This document shows positions 1 to 6,609 of a DNA stretch of 64,000 nucleotides, piece after piece. Under the pieces are notes generated by a model. The model was not told the DNA's origin, made no database searches, and saw nothing but the letters and a program-made list of their open reading frames with translations. Origin of the DNA: Thalassotalea_H castellviae (GTDB taxonomy: Bacteria > Pseudomonadota > Gammaproteobacteria > Enterobacterales > Alteromonadaceae); NCBI RefSeq assembly GCF_031846185.1, contig NZ_JAVRIF010000001.1, positions 248,001 through 312,000 on the forward strand, read 5' to 3'. The position numbers and the translations under genes were made by a program. Position 1 is the first letter of the stretch. Every line of letters begins with the position of its first letter.

Positions 1-2
1 AA

Positions 3-74
3 GGCTCCGTCAGAATCGACAAAGTAGATCAAAAAGAAGCCGCACAACTCAATGTTGAACGACGTGCATTTTAG
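3..74 (+). CDS. C-terminal tail of an upstream gene, probably a molybdopterin oxidoreductase
   Basis: An open frame enters from the left edge and ends at a TAG at 72-74, giving 23 residues that end in NVERRAF. The stretch is too short to identify on its own. It lies 49 bp upstream of a fused iron-sulfur/membrane-anchor protein on the same strand and in a locus that also carries nitrite reductase. By context it is probably the catalytic molybdoenzyme (nitrate-reductase or DMSO-reductase type) that uses that electron-transfer subunit. The reading frame is seen directly; the identity is inference. Confidence 0.5.
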   Translation, partial: GSVRIDKVDQKEAAQLNVERRAF

Positions 75-123
75 AAAAAAGAAAAATCATTAAGCCGTAT
101 TATTTAGCTGACAAGGCATTAAA

Positions 124-2151
124 ATGAATAATGTAATAGATAAAAAAATTGAAACTAAAGACCCTGTTGATTTAAGTGTAGGCAGTTTTGATCCTGCAAC
201 AATGTCTGTGGCTTCACCCGAGCAAGCAGGACGATCTAATCATTGGGAAGTGAGAACGCAAGAGCAAGATTATGCGTTTTTACCCACTCACGAAGATAAA
301 AGTGAAATCAAAGAAAAAAACCGCTACGGGCAATTAATTGATTGTGTAGACCTTTCTGGCTTACCGAAAGAACGCTCAATGTTTATTAATGAAAACCCCG
401 AAGTAGGCACAAACCCAAATCGTAATAAACAGCATGGTTTTTTCTTCACCGCTGATAACTGTATTGGTTGCCACGCTTGTGAAGCAGCCTGTTCGGAGAA
501 AAATGAAAACCCCGCTCATTTAGCGTTTCGTTCAGTAGGTTATGTTGAAGGCGGTTCTTACCCTGATTATAAGCGTATGAACATATCTATGGCATGTAAC
601 CATTGTGATGACCCTGTTTGTTTAAAAGGTTGCCCAACAAAAGCTTATACCAAACATGCGGAATATGGAGCAGTTTTACAAGATCCTGAAACCTGTTTTG
701 GTTGTGGTTACTGTACATGGGTTTGCCCATACAATGCCCCACAACTTGATCCTGTAAAAGGACAAGTATCAAAATGTAATATGTGTGTTGACCGTTTAGA
801 GGTTGGGTTAAAACCTGCGTGTGTTTCAGCTTGTGTCGGTAACGCATTAGATTTTGGCGTAATCGAAAATACCCCAGAAAACCGTGAACAGTGTAAAACC
901 AGTATTCCGGGTTTCCCTGATCCAGAAATTACTCATCCAAATATCCGTTTTCAACAAACAAAAACTTTACCGGATGAAATGAATCGTACCGATTCTATGC
1001 CTGTTAAATATCATAAAGATAAAGAAGGTTACTATAAGTCAGTTATCGATCAAAAAGCAGGTAAAGCGAAACATTGGAATTTTGGAAAACTTAACAGTAG
1101 AGAAAATCCATTAGTACTATTTACCTTATTTGCTCAAGCAGCATTTGGTACGTTTTTAATTCCATTTTTAACGGCATTATTTGGCGTTGAAGCGTTTACC
1201 GCTTTCGTAAAATCAGAGATGTTTTTACCACTAACGATTGTTTCGTTGCTAATGACAGCGTTTGCCTTATTAATGAGTGTTACTCATTTAGGTAAACCTA
1301 TGCGCTTTTACCGCGGTTTTAATAACTTAAGATATTCGCCAATGGCACGCGAAGGTTTTGGTTTGGCCATGTTTTCTGCGGGTTGTGGTTTAACTGCATT
1401 ATTTAGCTTACCAATGAACGAGTGGGTAAATGAGTTAAGCGTCGATTTATTCGCAGTAAACTTAGTTGAATTAACGAATGGTCTGCCATTAATTAATCTA
1501 CAAGTGTCGGCTGGTATATTTGCCTTACTCGCGGGTACTGGCGGTATTTACTACATGAATAAGTGTTACCAAATTAAAGCACGTCCTTTTTGGCATCACA
1601 TTCAAACGGCAACGTCATTTTTAGGGAATAGTTTATCGTTAGGTGCATTAGTGAGTGGCGTTATTGTGCTAGCAACACTTATCATTTCTGACAGTTCTGC
1701 TGAATTAACGAACCAAGCATTATTAGTATTTACCAGTGTATTTACCTTAGGATTATTACTAGAAGGTATCGGCTTAATTAAACATAACAAAGACTTAAAT
1801 AGTAGCGATAATGAAGGTGGGGCTGCACATTACATTCAATGCACCACTTTTGGTAAAACTTACGTATTTAGAAATACCCTACTCGCTTTAAACACGTTAG
1901 CAGCAGTTGGGCTTTTAACGGCTAATATTTTAGGCTTTAATGATATCAATTCATTATTAGTATTATGGAGTGTTTTAGCGCTAGTGAATTGTGCAACCGC
2001 CGTTATTGGTAGAGCTTTGTTTTATATTCTTGTTATTCCAACGACAATGCCGGGTGCATTTTTCTGGAAAAACAAAGGATTCGAGCAACACGCTAGAGAC
2101 ATTGGCTTAGCAGACAACCCTGCTACAGGTGTTGCGCCGTTAGCCCATTAA
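124..2151 (+). CDS. fused 4Fe-4S ferredoxin / DmsC-type membrane anchor subunit of a molybdoenzyme
   Basis: This 675-residue protein joins two parts normally encoded separately (DmsB and DmsC). After a roughly 110-residue N-terminal extension come four Cys clusters typical of the DmsB/NrfC ferredoxin family: C113-x2-C116-x2-C119-x3-C123, then a CNHCDDPVCLKGCP group, a CFGCGYCTWVCP group and a CNMC...CVSAC group. From about residue 335 to the C-terminus it is strongly hydrophobic with about eight membrane segments, starting with a DmsC-like stretch (NPLVLFTLFAQAAFGTF). It should carry electrons from the quinol pool to a catalytic molybdoenzyme, probably the gene ending at position 74. With nirBD downstream the complex is most likely part of nitrate reduction for assimilation, but a DMSO/TMAO-type substrate cannot be excluded. 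The ATG is preceded by a short SD-like CAAGG. Confidence 0.85.
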   Translation: MNNVIDKKIETKDPVDLSVGSFDPATMSVASPEQAGRSNHWEVRTQEQDYAFLPTHEDKSEIKEKNRYGQLIDCVDLSGLPKERSMFINENPEVGTNPNRNKQHGFFFTADNCIGCHACEAACSEKNENPAHLAFRSVGYVEGGSYPDYKRMNISMACNHCDDPVCLKGCPTKAYTKHAEYGAVLQDPETCFGCGYCTWVCPYNAPQLDPVKGQVSKCNMCVDRLEVGLKPACVSACVGNALDFGVIENTPENREQCKTSIPGFPDPEITHPNIRFQQTKTLPDEMNRTDSMPVKYHKDKEGYYKSVIDQKAGKAKHWNFGKLNSRENPLVLFTLFAQAAFGTFLIPFLTALFGVEAFTAFVKSEMFLPLTIVSLLMTAFALLMSVTHLGKPMRFYRGFNNLRYSPMAREGFGLAMFSAGCGLTALFSLPMNEWVNELSVDLFAVNLVELTNGLPLINLQVSAGIFALLAGTGGIYYMNKCYQIKARPFWHHIQTATSFLGNSLSLGALVSGVIVLATLIISDSSAELTNQALLVFTSVFTLGLLLEGIGLIKHNKDLNSSDNEGGAAHYIQCTTFGKTYVFRNTLLALNTLAAVGLLTANILGFNDINSLLVLWSVLALVNCATAVIGRALFYILVIPTTMPGAFFWKNKGFEQHARDIGLADNPATGVAPLAH

Positions 2152-2193
2152 GTTAATCTATTATCAAATAATCCCGATATTAGATTAAGAGAT

Positions 2194-2230
2194 TCGAGAG
2201 ATATTGCTAAAATTAAAGAATATCTCTCGA
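2194..2230. repeat. perfect 12-bp inverted repeat in the gap after the fused anchor gene
   Basis: TCGAGAGATATT at 2194-2205 is the exact reverse complement of AATATCTCTCGA at 2219-2230, with a 13-base loop. No T run follows, so it is not a classical intrinsic terminator. It ends 21 bp before the next gene start, so it could be a transcript-end or processing hairpin, or a regulator site. Confidence 0.6.
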
Positions 2231-2251
2231 TCAAATATTTGAGAACCATTC

Positions 2252-2650
2252 ATGTTAGAAAACCTTGAAGACACCATAAATAAACGTTGTTTAATTGCCT
2301 TAAGCTATTTCAGTGTTGATGACAAACCCTTAAAACAAACATTACTGGCTGGTACCGTAAAATCGGTTGATAAAGAAATGGGGATCACCCTTTCACTTGA
2401 TATTGAAGATGAAAATAAAACCACTACCCCAAGCCAACCTGAATTTATATTACCTGCAAACCTTTCTTGCTGGTTCAACTCACCTAAGGGAACATTCAAT
2501 ACTAGTAACCCAAAAATTAAAATTGAAAACCCCGATTTTTTAGTGACATGGGACATTTACCAAACCAAAAAACCTAAAGATGCCAAAGAAGAAGGCGAAC
2601 AACAATGGTGGGAATGGCACCCAAGAACAGCACCACCACAAGTAAATTAA
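2252..2650 (+). CDS. hypothetical protein in the nitrate/nitrite locus
   Basis: A 132-residue soluble protein of no family I recognise. It has no signal peptide, no membrane segment and only two cysteines (C11 and one in the middle). The N-terminal half alternates short hydrophobic stretches in a beta-rich pattern. The C-terminus is charged and tryptophan-rich (QQWWEWHPRTAPP). It lies 100 bp after the fused iron-sulfur anchor gene on the same strand and could be co-transcribed with it, possibly as an accessory of the molybdoenzyme, but nothing in the sequence shows that. A weak SD-like TGAGAA precedes the ATG. Codon use looks like that of the neighbours. Confidence 0.7.
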   Translation: MLENLEDTINKRCLIALSYFSVDDKPLKQTLLAGTVKSVDKEMGITLSLDIEDENKTTTPSQPEFILPANLSCWFNSPKGTFNTSNPKIKIENPDFLVTWDIYQTKKPKDAKEEGEQQWWEWHPRTAPPQVN

Positions 2651-2659
2651 ATCCAAGTT

Positions 2660-2690
2660 AGCTTTCATGCTAAAGACTGAAAGCTTATTT
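2660..2690 (+). terminator. probable terminator after the 132-residue gene
   Basis: AGCTTTCA (2660-2667) pairs perfectly with TGAAAGCT (2678-2685) across a 10-base loop, followed by TATTT. The U tail is short, so strength is uncertain. It lies 10 bp after the stop codon. Confidence 0.5.
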
Positions 2691-2759
2691 ACCTTTTACC
2701 CTTCTTTTATTCCCCCCTTTTATTTTACGGAACAACTAGAATTTAAGCTTTATAAGTGA

Positions 2760-2788
2760 TTGATAAACATTAACTGTTCACGTATTGT
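2760..2788 (+). promoter_or_regulatory. candidate sigma-70 promoter upstream of the cassette array
   Basis: TTGATA at 2760-2765 and TATTGT at 2783-2788 are separated by 17 bp, the optimum for sigma-70. The -10 box ends 71 bp before the first cassette junction, so it could play the part of an integron cassette promoter. It was found by eye in AT-rich DNA, where such matches arise by chance. Confidence 0.35.
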
Positions 2789-2893
2789 ATTTTTATATCA
2801 ATAATAAAAAGAGAAAATATTCTTCGATGATTGAGAGAATTTTTCTTATAATTAAGCTGTTAGGTGCTTCACAAGGAAGTTGAGGATTTAAGT

Positions 2894-3694
2894 TTGACGA
2901 AAAATTTCAAATTATTTTCAGAAAGTATCATTCTTGCAGCGATACCTGCATTAGGCTATTGGGTCGCTTTCGTTTACGAACTTGGATACTTTAACTATTT
3001 TGAGCTTCCAAGAAGCTTTATTGAAATTGCGTTAAACTCAGTTCTCCTTAACTCGTTATCGGTTGTAAGTGGTTTGTTTTTCTTTTTCATCGTATTTGAT
3101 TTTATTCGGCGTGCAATGTCAGGAGTAACAGAGGCTCTTAGATACATATTGTATAGGCTTCTATTCGTCTGTTTCCTAGTTTTTGGCTTCGGACTCATAT
3201 TCGACAAACCAATAGAGCAAATACAAGTGCTGCTATTCATTGTGGCTACTCCAATTATTTTCAAAGACATCTTGTGGCCTCTTTGGTCTCATCGCCATAT
3301 TAAGGGGTTTGGAAATAAGATTGCGGCAGCTAGGAAACAAGACTTAGAGTTCGACTCCGTAACTGACAAGTTGGTAGAAAAAGCAGGCATAGCACCATTT
3401 TTAATAGTTATATTTATCTATCTTTTCTCCATTTTTTCCTACCTAGCTGGCGGCTATCAAGCAAATAAGCAAGAACACTTTCTAACGTCTAAAGAAAGAC
3501 CAAGTTTCATTTTGGTTAGAAAATACAATGACAAATGGCTTTCTTTAAAAGTTGATGTTGTATCCCAAGAGTTTCATGAAACCTATGAATTAATTCCAAG
3601 TGACAAAATAAGTGTATTTTCAAATACCAATATCGGTAAACTAAAAAAACGGCAGAAAGATAATTCAACAGGTGGGTCGGGCGGCGGCACCTAA
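2894..3694 (+). CDS. cassette 1: multi-pass membrane protein of unknown function
   Basis: A 266-residue protein with about five hydrophobic segments (roughly residues 9-31, 46-69, 82-103, 107-125 and 166-189), then a hydrophilic C-terminal domain of about 75 residues ending in a Ser/Gly-rich tail. I recognise no family. A TTG start at 2894 is chosen because GAGGA lies 7 bp before it; a longer frame opens with GTG at 2864, but that codon sits in the cassette junction core and has no SD. The TAA stop (3692-3694) lies inside the first bases of the attC site, the tight packing usual for integron cassettes. Base composition resembles the other cassettes. A role in envelope or defence would be guesswork. 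Confidence 0.75.
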   Translation: MTKNFKLFSESIILAAIPALGYWVAFVYELGYFNYFELPRSFIEIALNSVLLNSLSVVSGLFFFFIVFDFIRRAMSGVTEALRYILYRLLFVCFLVFGFGLIFDKPIEQIQVLLFIVATPIIFKDILWPLWSHRHIKGFGNKIAAARKQDLEFDSVTDKLVEKAGIAPFLIVIFIYLFSIFSYLAGGYQANKQEHFLTSKERPSFILVRKYNDKWLSLKVDVVSQEFHETYELIPSDKISVFSNTNIGKLKKRQKDNSTGGSGGGT

Positions 3695-3791
3695 CAAGCG
3701 CATTAAGTACGGGACTGCTAACAGTTGGCTCGGTTCCGTTTCGCTTAACATTTTAGCCAACTGCAAAAAGCATCTTAACAGGGCGTTAGAT
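3688..3791. repeat. attC-like recombination site 1
   Basis: It opens with CACCTAACAAGCGC and closes with GGGCGTTAGAT. Inside, CAGTTGGCT (3722-3730) pairs perfectly with AGCCAACTG (3755-3763). The central spacer (CGGTTCCGTTTCGCTTAACA) resembles those of sites 2 and 3, so these sites belong to one attC family. Confidence 0.85.
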
Positions 3792-3824
3792 GATTAATCA
3801 AGTTTGGAGCATTAAGGAATATTT

Positions 3825-4538
3825 ATGGCAACTATTAGACTTGCAGTAATAGAACGAATGAAAAAGAACTTTGACCAAACTGCTTTCTCAAGACATATGT
3901 TTGATTTTTCAGTAAACCAAAAAGATCACGTATTACAAGTGACTTTCCTCGGAAATGAAAAATTTCAATTCACTATAAAAGAAGTTTCCCCTCCAAAACA
4001 AAATAGATTTAAATTTGTAAGTATTGAGTCACCTGGAGATGTTTCAAATGAAATTGAACAGTTTGATCACGAAACTTTAAATAATGCCCAAAGTAGAGCT
4101 TACAGCTGGGCTGTTCGAATTGAAGAAGATTTTAGAATTGCGGCTCCTGAAGATAATGAATTAGAAAATTTCAGAGCCGAATTTTTTGCCAGCTTTGATC
4201 AGAGTAAAACAGCTGCCGATCATTTTACGGAAGATGAAAAATCAGTTGTTAATAATAAAATGAATGAGTTTGAAGAAAAGTTAGAAACTCTTTATGAAAA
4301 ACTCAACGCAAATCATCAGCAAATGAATGAAATGCGTAGACAAATAGAAATGCTTAAGAAAAGTGTCGAGATATTGGATAAAAGAACTTGGTTATCAGCT
4401 GCATGTAATCGAGTTTTTGATATTGTTAAAGAAGTAAAAGGAGCTAAAAAAGAAATATCAAATCTTCTTGGCGATATGAGTAATTTACTGCCTGATAATA
4501 CTTCAGCTACAGAAGAAAACCAAGATGAAATGGCTTAA
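3825..4538 (+). CDS. cassette 2: coiled-coil protein of unknown function
   Basis: A 237-residue soluble, acidic protein starting at an ATG with AAGGAA upstream. The first 90 residues look like a compact alpha/beta domain. A central heptad-rich stretch, about residues 140-190 (EFEEKLETLYEKL, NEMRRQIEMLKKSVEILDKR), should form a coiled coil. The C-terminus contains VKEVKGAKKEISNLLGDMSNLL. There is no signal peptide or membrane segment and I recognise no family. It is the single gene of its cassette, 2 bp from the attC that closes it. The coiled coil suggests oligomerisation or a partner protein, but the partner need not be encoded in the array. Confidence 0.75.
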   Translation: MATIRLAVIERMKKNFDQTAFSRHMFDFSVNQKDHVLQVTFLGNEKFQFTIKEVSPPKQNRFKFVSIESPGDVSNEIEQFDHETLNNAQSRAYSWAVRIEEDFRIAAPEDNELENFRAEFFASFDQSKTAADHFTEDEKSVVNNKMNEFEEKLETLYEKLNANHQQMNEMRRQIEMLKKSVEILDKRTWLSAACNRVFDIVKEVKGAKKEISNLLGDMSNLLPDNTSATEENQDEMA

Positions 4539-4540
4539 AA

Positions 4541-4643
4541 TCATCTCACAAGAAAATAAAGCGGGACTGCTAAAAGCTTGCTCGATTTCGCTCCGCTTCA
4601 CATTTTAGCAAACTATTAATCAGCCCCTTATTTGGCGTTAAGC
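4541..4643. repeat. attC-like recombination site 2
   Basis: It opens with TCATCTCACAAG, one mismatch from the CATCTAAC expected to pair with the cassette's own GTTAGATG, and closes with TTTGGCGTTAAGC. Internal arms TGCTAAAA (4568-4575) and TTTTAGCA (4603-4610) pair perfectly. The spacer closely matches site 1. Confidence 0.8.
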
Positions 4644-4658
4644 GTAAAAGGAATTCAT

Positions 4659-5765
4659 TTGAGTAATCTGCAATACAAAAACCAAAAGAAACCGCTTGCG
4701 ACTTCAAAGAAAGAAATCGATAGAGCTGCGACTTCAATTCGCCACGGAATTTCAGGTGAGGAAAGGCTAGCGGCTATTAAAACGATTCAAGGCTTTAGGG
4801 AGTTTCATTTATATCCATTAATGCTTTTGAAAAATCATCTTGTTAGGACATCATCAAAAGTATCTGGCAAAACTAATGTTGCTAGGAGATTAAAACGTCT
4901 AGCAACGATAGTTAATAAACTAGAAAGATCAACTCTTGATGGTGAGAGTTCTAACTCTATAAAATTAACTAGAATGCAAGATATAGCAGGTTGTAGAGTA
5001 ATAGTTAAAGATATTAGCAAATTAAAAGCATTACAAAAAAAATTAGAGAAAAGTACTTCTGTCCATAAAATTATAAAGATACGTGACTATTTAATTCCAA
5101 AGGAAAGTGGCTATGGTGGCGTTCACTTGGTTTATAGCTGTTATGAAGGACTAATTGAACCTCACGAATGGAAGAAAGCAAAAGTCGAGGTGCAACTACG
5201 AACTGAGCTACAACATGCTTGGGCTACAAGCCTTGAGATTATTGATACTCTTGAGCAGATAAGCCTAAAAACTAGTCATGAAGGTCATGAGCAATGGCGT
5301 AATTTTTTTTCATTAGCAGGAAGGCTTGTTGCTCATCAAGAAGGTGCTTGCATTATCGATAACCAAGTTGAATTGAATAGCCTTCGAATTGAACTTGCAA
5401 AATTATCAGATGAATTAAAAGTAATCCCTAAAATTGCACGTTATACATTGGCTATTAACTTTACGACTAATGAAAAAGCTTCAAGGAAAAGTAAAAGTGG
5501 TCAGGGGATGTTTTTAGTTAAGATGTATCACCCTGATAACGAAAAAAAACAAATAAAAGTAGTCGTTAAATTTTTCCGTCTTAAAGATAGTTCTATAGCA
5601 TTGGAACATTTAAATGAAGCAGATTTGGATGATAATATTGCGATTTCAGCATTGGTTTCTGCATCGGATGTACGAGCACTAAAGCAAGCCTATCCAAACT
5701 ATTTCGGTTCAACTAAGAAGTTTGTAGAGTTTTTGACAAATCAAATTAACTTAATAACAAAGTAA
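4659..5765 (+). CDS. cassette 3: stand-alone RelA/SpoT-type (p)ppGpp synthetase
   Basis: A 368-residue protein with a RelA/SpoT nucleotidyltransferase domain at about residues 65-200. Hallmarks are intact: MQDIAGCRVIV (106-116, with D108), SGYGGVH (150-156, the GYRAIH-like substrate loop) and VEVQLRTELQHAWA (176-189, with E177 and the RT...H..W signature). The family transfers pyrophosphate from ATP to GDP/GTP; some members are toxins or antiphage proteins that pyrophosphorylate tRNA or make alarmones. There is no HD hydrolase, TGS or ACT domain. A helical N-terminal region of about 65 residues and a C-terminal extension of about 150 residues are unassigned. TTG at 4659 is chosen, with AAAAGG upstream; the longer frame from 4632 begins inside the attC core. 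No obvious antitoxin gene lies beside it in the cassette. Confidence 0.88.
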   Translation: MSNLQYKNQKKPLATSKKEIDRAATSIRHGISGEERLAAIKTIQGFREFHLYPLMLLKNHLVRTSSKVSGKTNVARRLKRLATIVNKLERSTLDGESSNSIKLTRMQDIAGCRVIVKDISKLKALQKKLEKSTSVHKIIKIRDYLIPKESGYGGVHLVYSCYEGLIEPHEWKKAKVEVQLRTELQHAWATSLEIIDTLEQISLKTSHEGHEQWRNFFSLAGRLVAHQEGACIIDNQVELNSLRIELAKLSDELKVIPKIARYTLAINFTTNEKASRKSKSGQGMFLVKMYHPDNEKKQIKVVVKFFRLKDSSIALEHLNEADLDDNIAISALVSASDVRALKQAYPNYFGSTKKFVEFLTNQINLITK

Positions 5766-5768
5766 ACA

Positions 5769-5869
5769 CACATAACAAAGCACTTAAACGCAACTAAAAC
5801 AGTGGGTTACGTTTCGGTTCGCTACATATTTTAACCCACTATTTTAGTCCGCTTTGTGCGGCGTTAGGG
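5769..5869. repeat. attC-like recombination site 3
   Basis: It opens with ACATAACAAAGC and closes with GCTTTGTGCGGCGTTAGGG, so ACAAAGC and GCTTTGT pair as outer arms. The inner arms at 5794-5809 and 5832-5847 match at 15 of 16 positions (CTAAAACAGTGGGTTA with TAACCCACTATTTTAG). The spacer contains the TTTCGGTTCGCTACAT block seen in related form in sites 1 and 2. Confidence 0.85.
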
Positions 5870-5902
5870 CTCAGAAGTGTATTTTAACTAAGGAGAAGAC
5901 TA

Positions 5903-6322
5903 TTGCAATTATTCACAATAACAATCCATAGCAATTGTTTCGGCAAGGATATAGAAGATGAACTTCTTGAAGAAATGGCTGCTCATTTCCATCAAGAAAT
6001 GAAGCGCCTTTTGAAAGTGCACGGGGTTGATTCAGATTTATCCGTTGATACATATTGGCGTAAAGGAAGTTTGATAGCCGAATTTCTATTAACACTTCAA
6101 AATGTTGATATAGCTTCAGTCCTCACTATTGCTGGTTCATATAAAGTTGTTAAAGAATACAAATCCCTTAGAGAGAATGTAGTTTTAATTGCGGGTGATA
6201 TTAAAAAGTTCTCTACTAAAGTTGGTGGTGTATTTGTAAGCGCTAAAGATACACACCTCTCAGAGGGCAAACCATCACCAAAGTCAAAAAAACTAGAAGA
6301 TAAATCAGATCATAAGCCCTAA
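5903..6322 (+). CDS. cassette 4: small hypothetical protein
   Basis: A 139-residue protein beginning at TTG with a strong SD (AAGGAGAAG) 6 bp upstream; no ATG lies nearby in frame. The first 60 residues look alpha/beta (MQLFTITIHSN, then an acidic helix). A hydrophobic segment at about residues 65-83 (IAEFLLTLQNVDIASVLTIAG) could be a membrane helix or a buried one. The C-terminus is lysine-rich and probably disordered (KPSPKSKKLEDKSDHKP). The TAA stop at 6320-6322 lies inside the first core of the closing attC. I recognise no family and assign no function. Confidence 0.75.
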   Translation: MQLFTITIHSNCFGKDIEDELLEEMAAHFHQEMKRLLKVHGVDSDLSVDTYWRKGSLIAEFLLTLQNVDIASVLTIAGSYKVVKEYKSLRENVVLIAGDIKKFSTKVGGVFVSAKDTHLSEGKPSPKSKKLEDKSDHKP

Positions 6323-6388
6323 CAAGAGACTATGGCGTCAATAACTAATTTTTAGCTACTGGCGCTTTCCACATAACAGCGTCTCTGA
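6315..6388. repeat. attC-like recombination site 4, degenerate right end
   Basis: It opens with AGCCCTAACAAG, the exact complement of the cassette's first bases (GTTAGGGCT). The arms 6335-6348 and 6352-6365 pair with three G-T wobbles. It ends at ACAGCGTCTCTG, where the base after the expected G|TT crossover is not TT, so the right boundary has decayed or joins plain chromosome. Confidence 0.65.
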
Positions 6389-6494
6389 AACTAGCATTCA
6401 AGATCACAATCATCTTTCTAATACAGGCAATTATCGCTACTTTTTAGATTTTCCAGCAGCAACCAAACTGCAACGGTACAATAAGTGCTCCGAA

Positions 6495-6526
6495 GAAAAG
6501 CACGTAAGAAAAGCACGTAAGAAAAG
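6495..6526. repeat. 13-bp tandem repeat, about 2.5 copies
   Basis: GAAAAGCACGTAA is present at 6495-6507 and 6508-6520, followed by GAAAAG at 6521-6526. It lies in the 287-bp gap between cassette 4 and the XdhC-like gene, in which I see no gene. Confidence 0.75.
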
Positions 6527-6554
6527 ACGATGTATCAGAACTAACAGAGTCTAA

Positions 6555-6578
6555 GTAAAGGGGATAACTTTGTCCCCC
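6555..6578 (-). terminator. weak terminator-like hairpin after the XdhC-like gene
   Basis: Read on the minus strand, GGGGA (loop CAAAGTTA) TCCCC is followed by TTTACTT. The stem is only five strong pairs plus a possible slip, so this is a modest candidate, about 30 bp past the stop codon. Confidence 0.35.
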
Positions 6579-6609
6579 ATATCTGTCGGTTTACTAAACC
6601 ATCCGCACA

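Larger units (their letters stand above)
2860..6381 (+). mobile_element. integron-like array of four gene cassettes without integrase (CALIN type)
   Basis: Four genes in one orientation are each followed by an attC-like palindrome of about 75-105 bp. Junctions carry the G|TTRRRY core: GTTAGGTG at 2859, GTTAGATG at 3785, GTTAAGCG at 4637 and GTTAGGGC at 5863. The proposed cassettes are 2860-3785, 3786-4637, 4638-5863 and 5864 to about 6381. The bases opening cassettes 1 and 4 are exactly complementary to the bases opening their own terminal attC (TTAGGTG with CACCTAA; TTAGGGCT with AGCCCTAA), as expected for cassettes inserted as circles. The genes use TTG starts and have short or no gaps to the attC. 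No integron integrase is in the window. The array interrupts the nitrate/nitrite locus. Confidence 0.85.

Noticed and set aside
2864..2893. Longer cassette 1 protein starting at GTG 2864
   Set aside because: The codon lies in the cassette junction core and has no SD; TTG 2894 has GAGGA at the right distance.
4632..4658. Longer synthetase start at TTG 4632
   Set aside because: It begins inside the attC core GTTAAGC; TTG 4659 has an AAAAGG SD.
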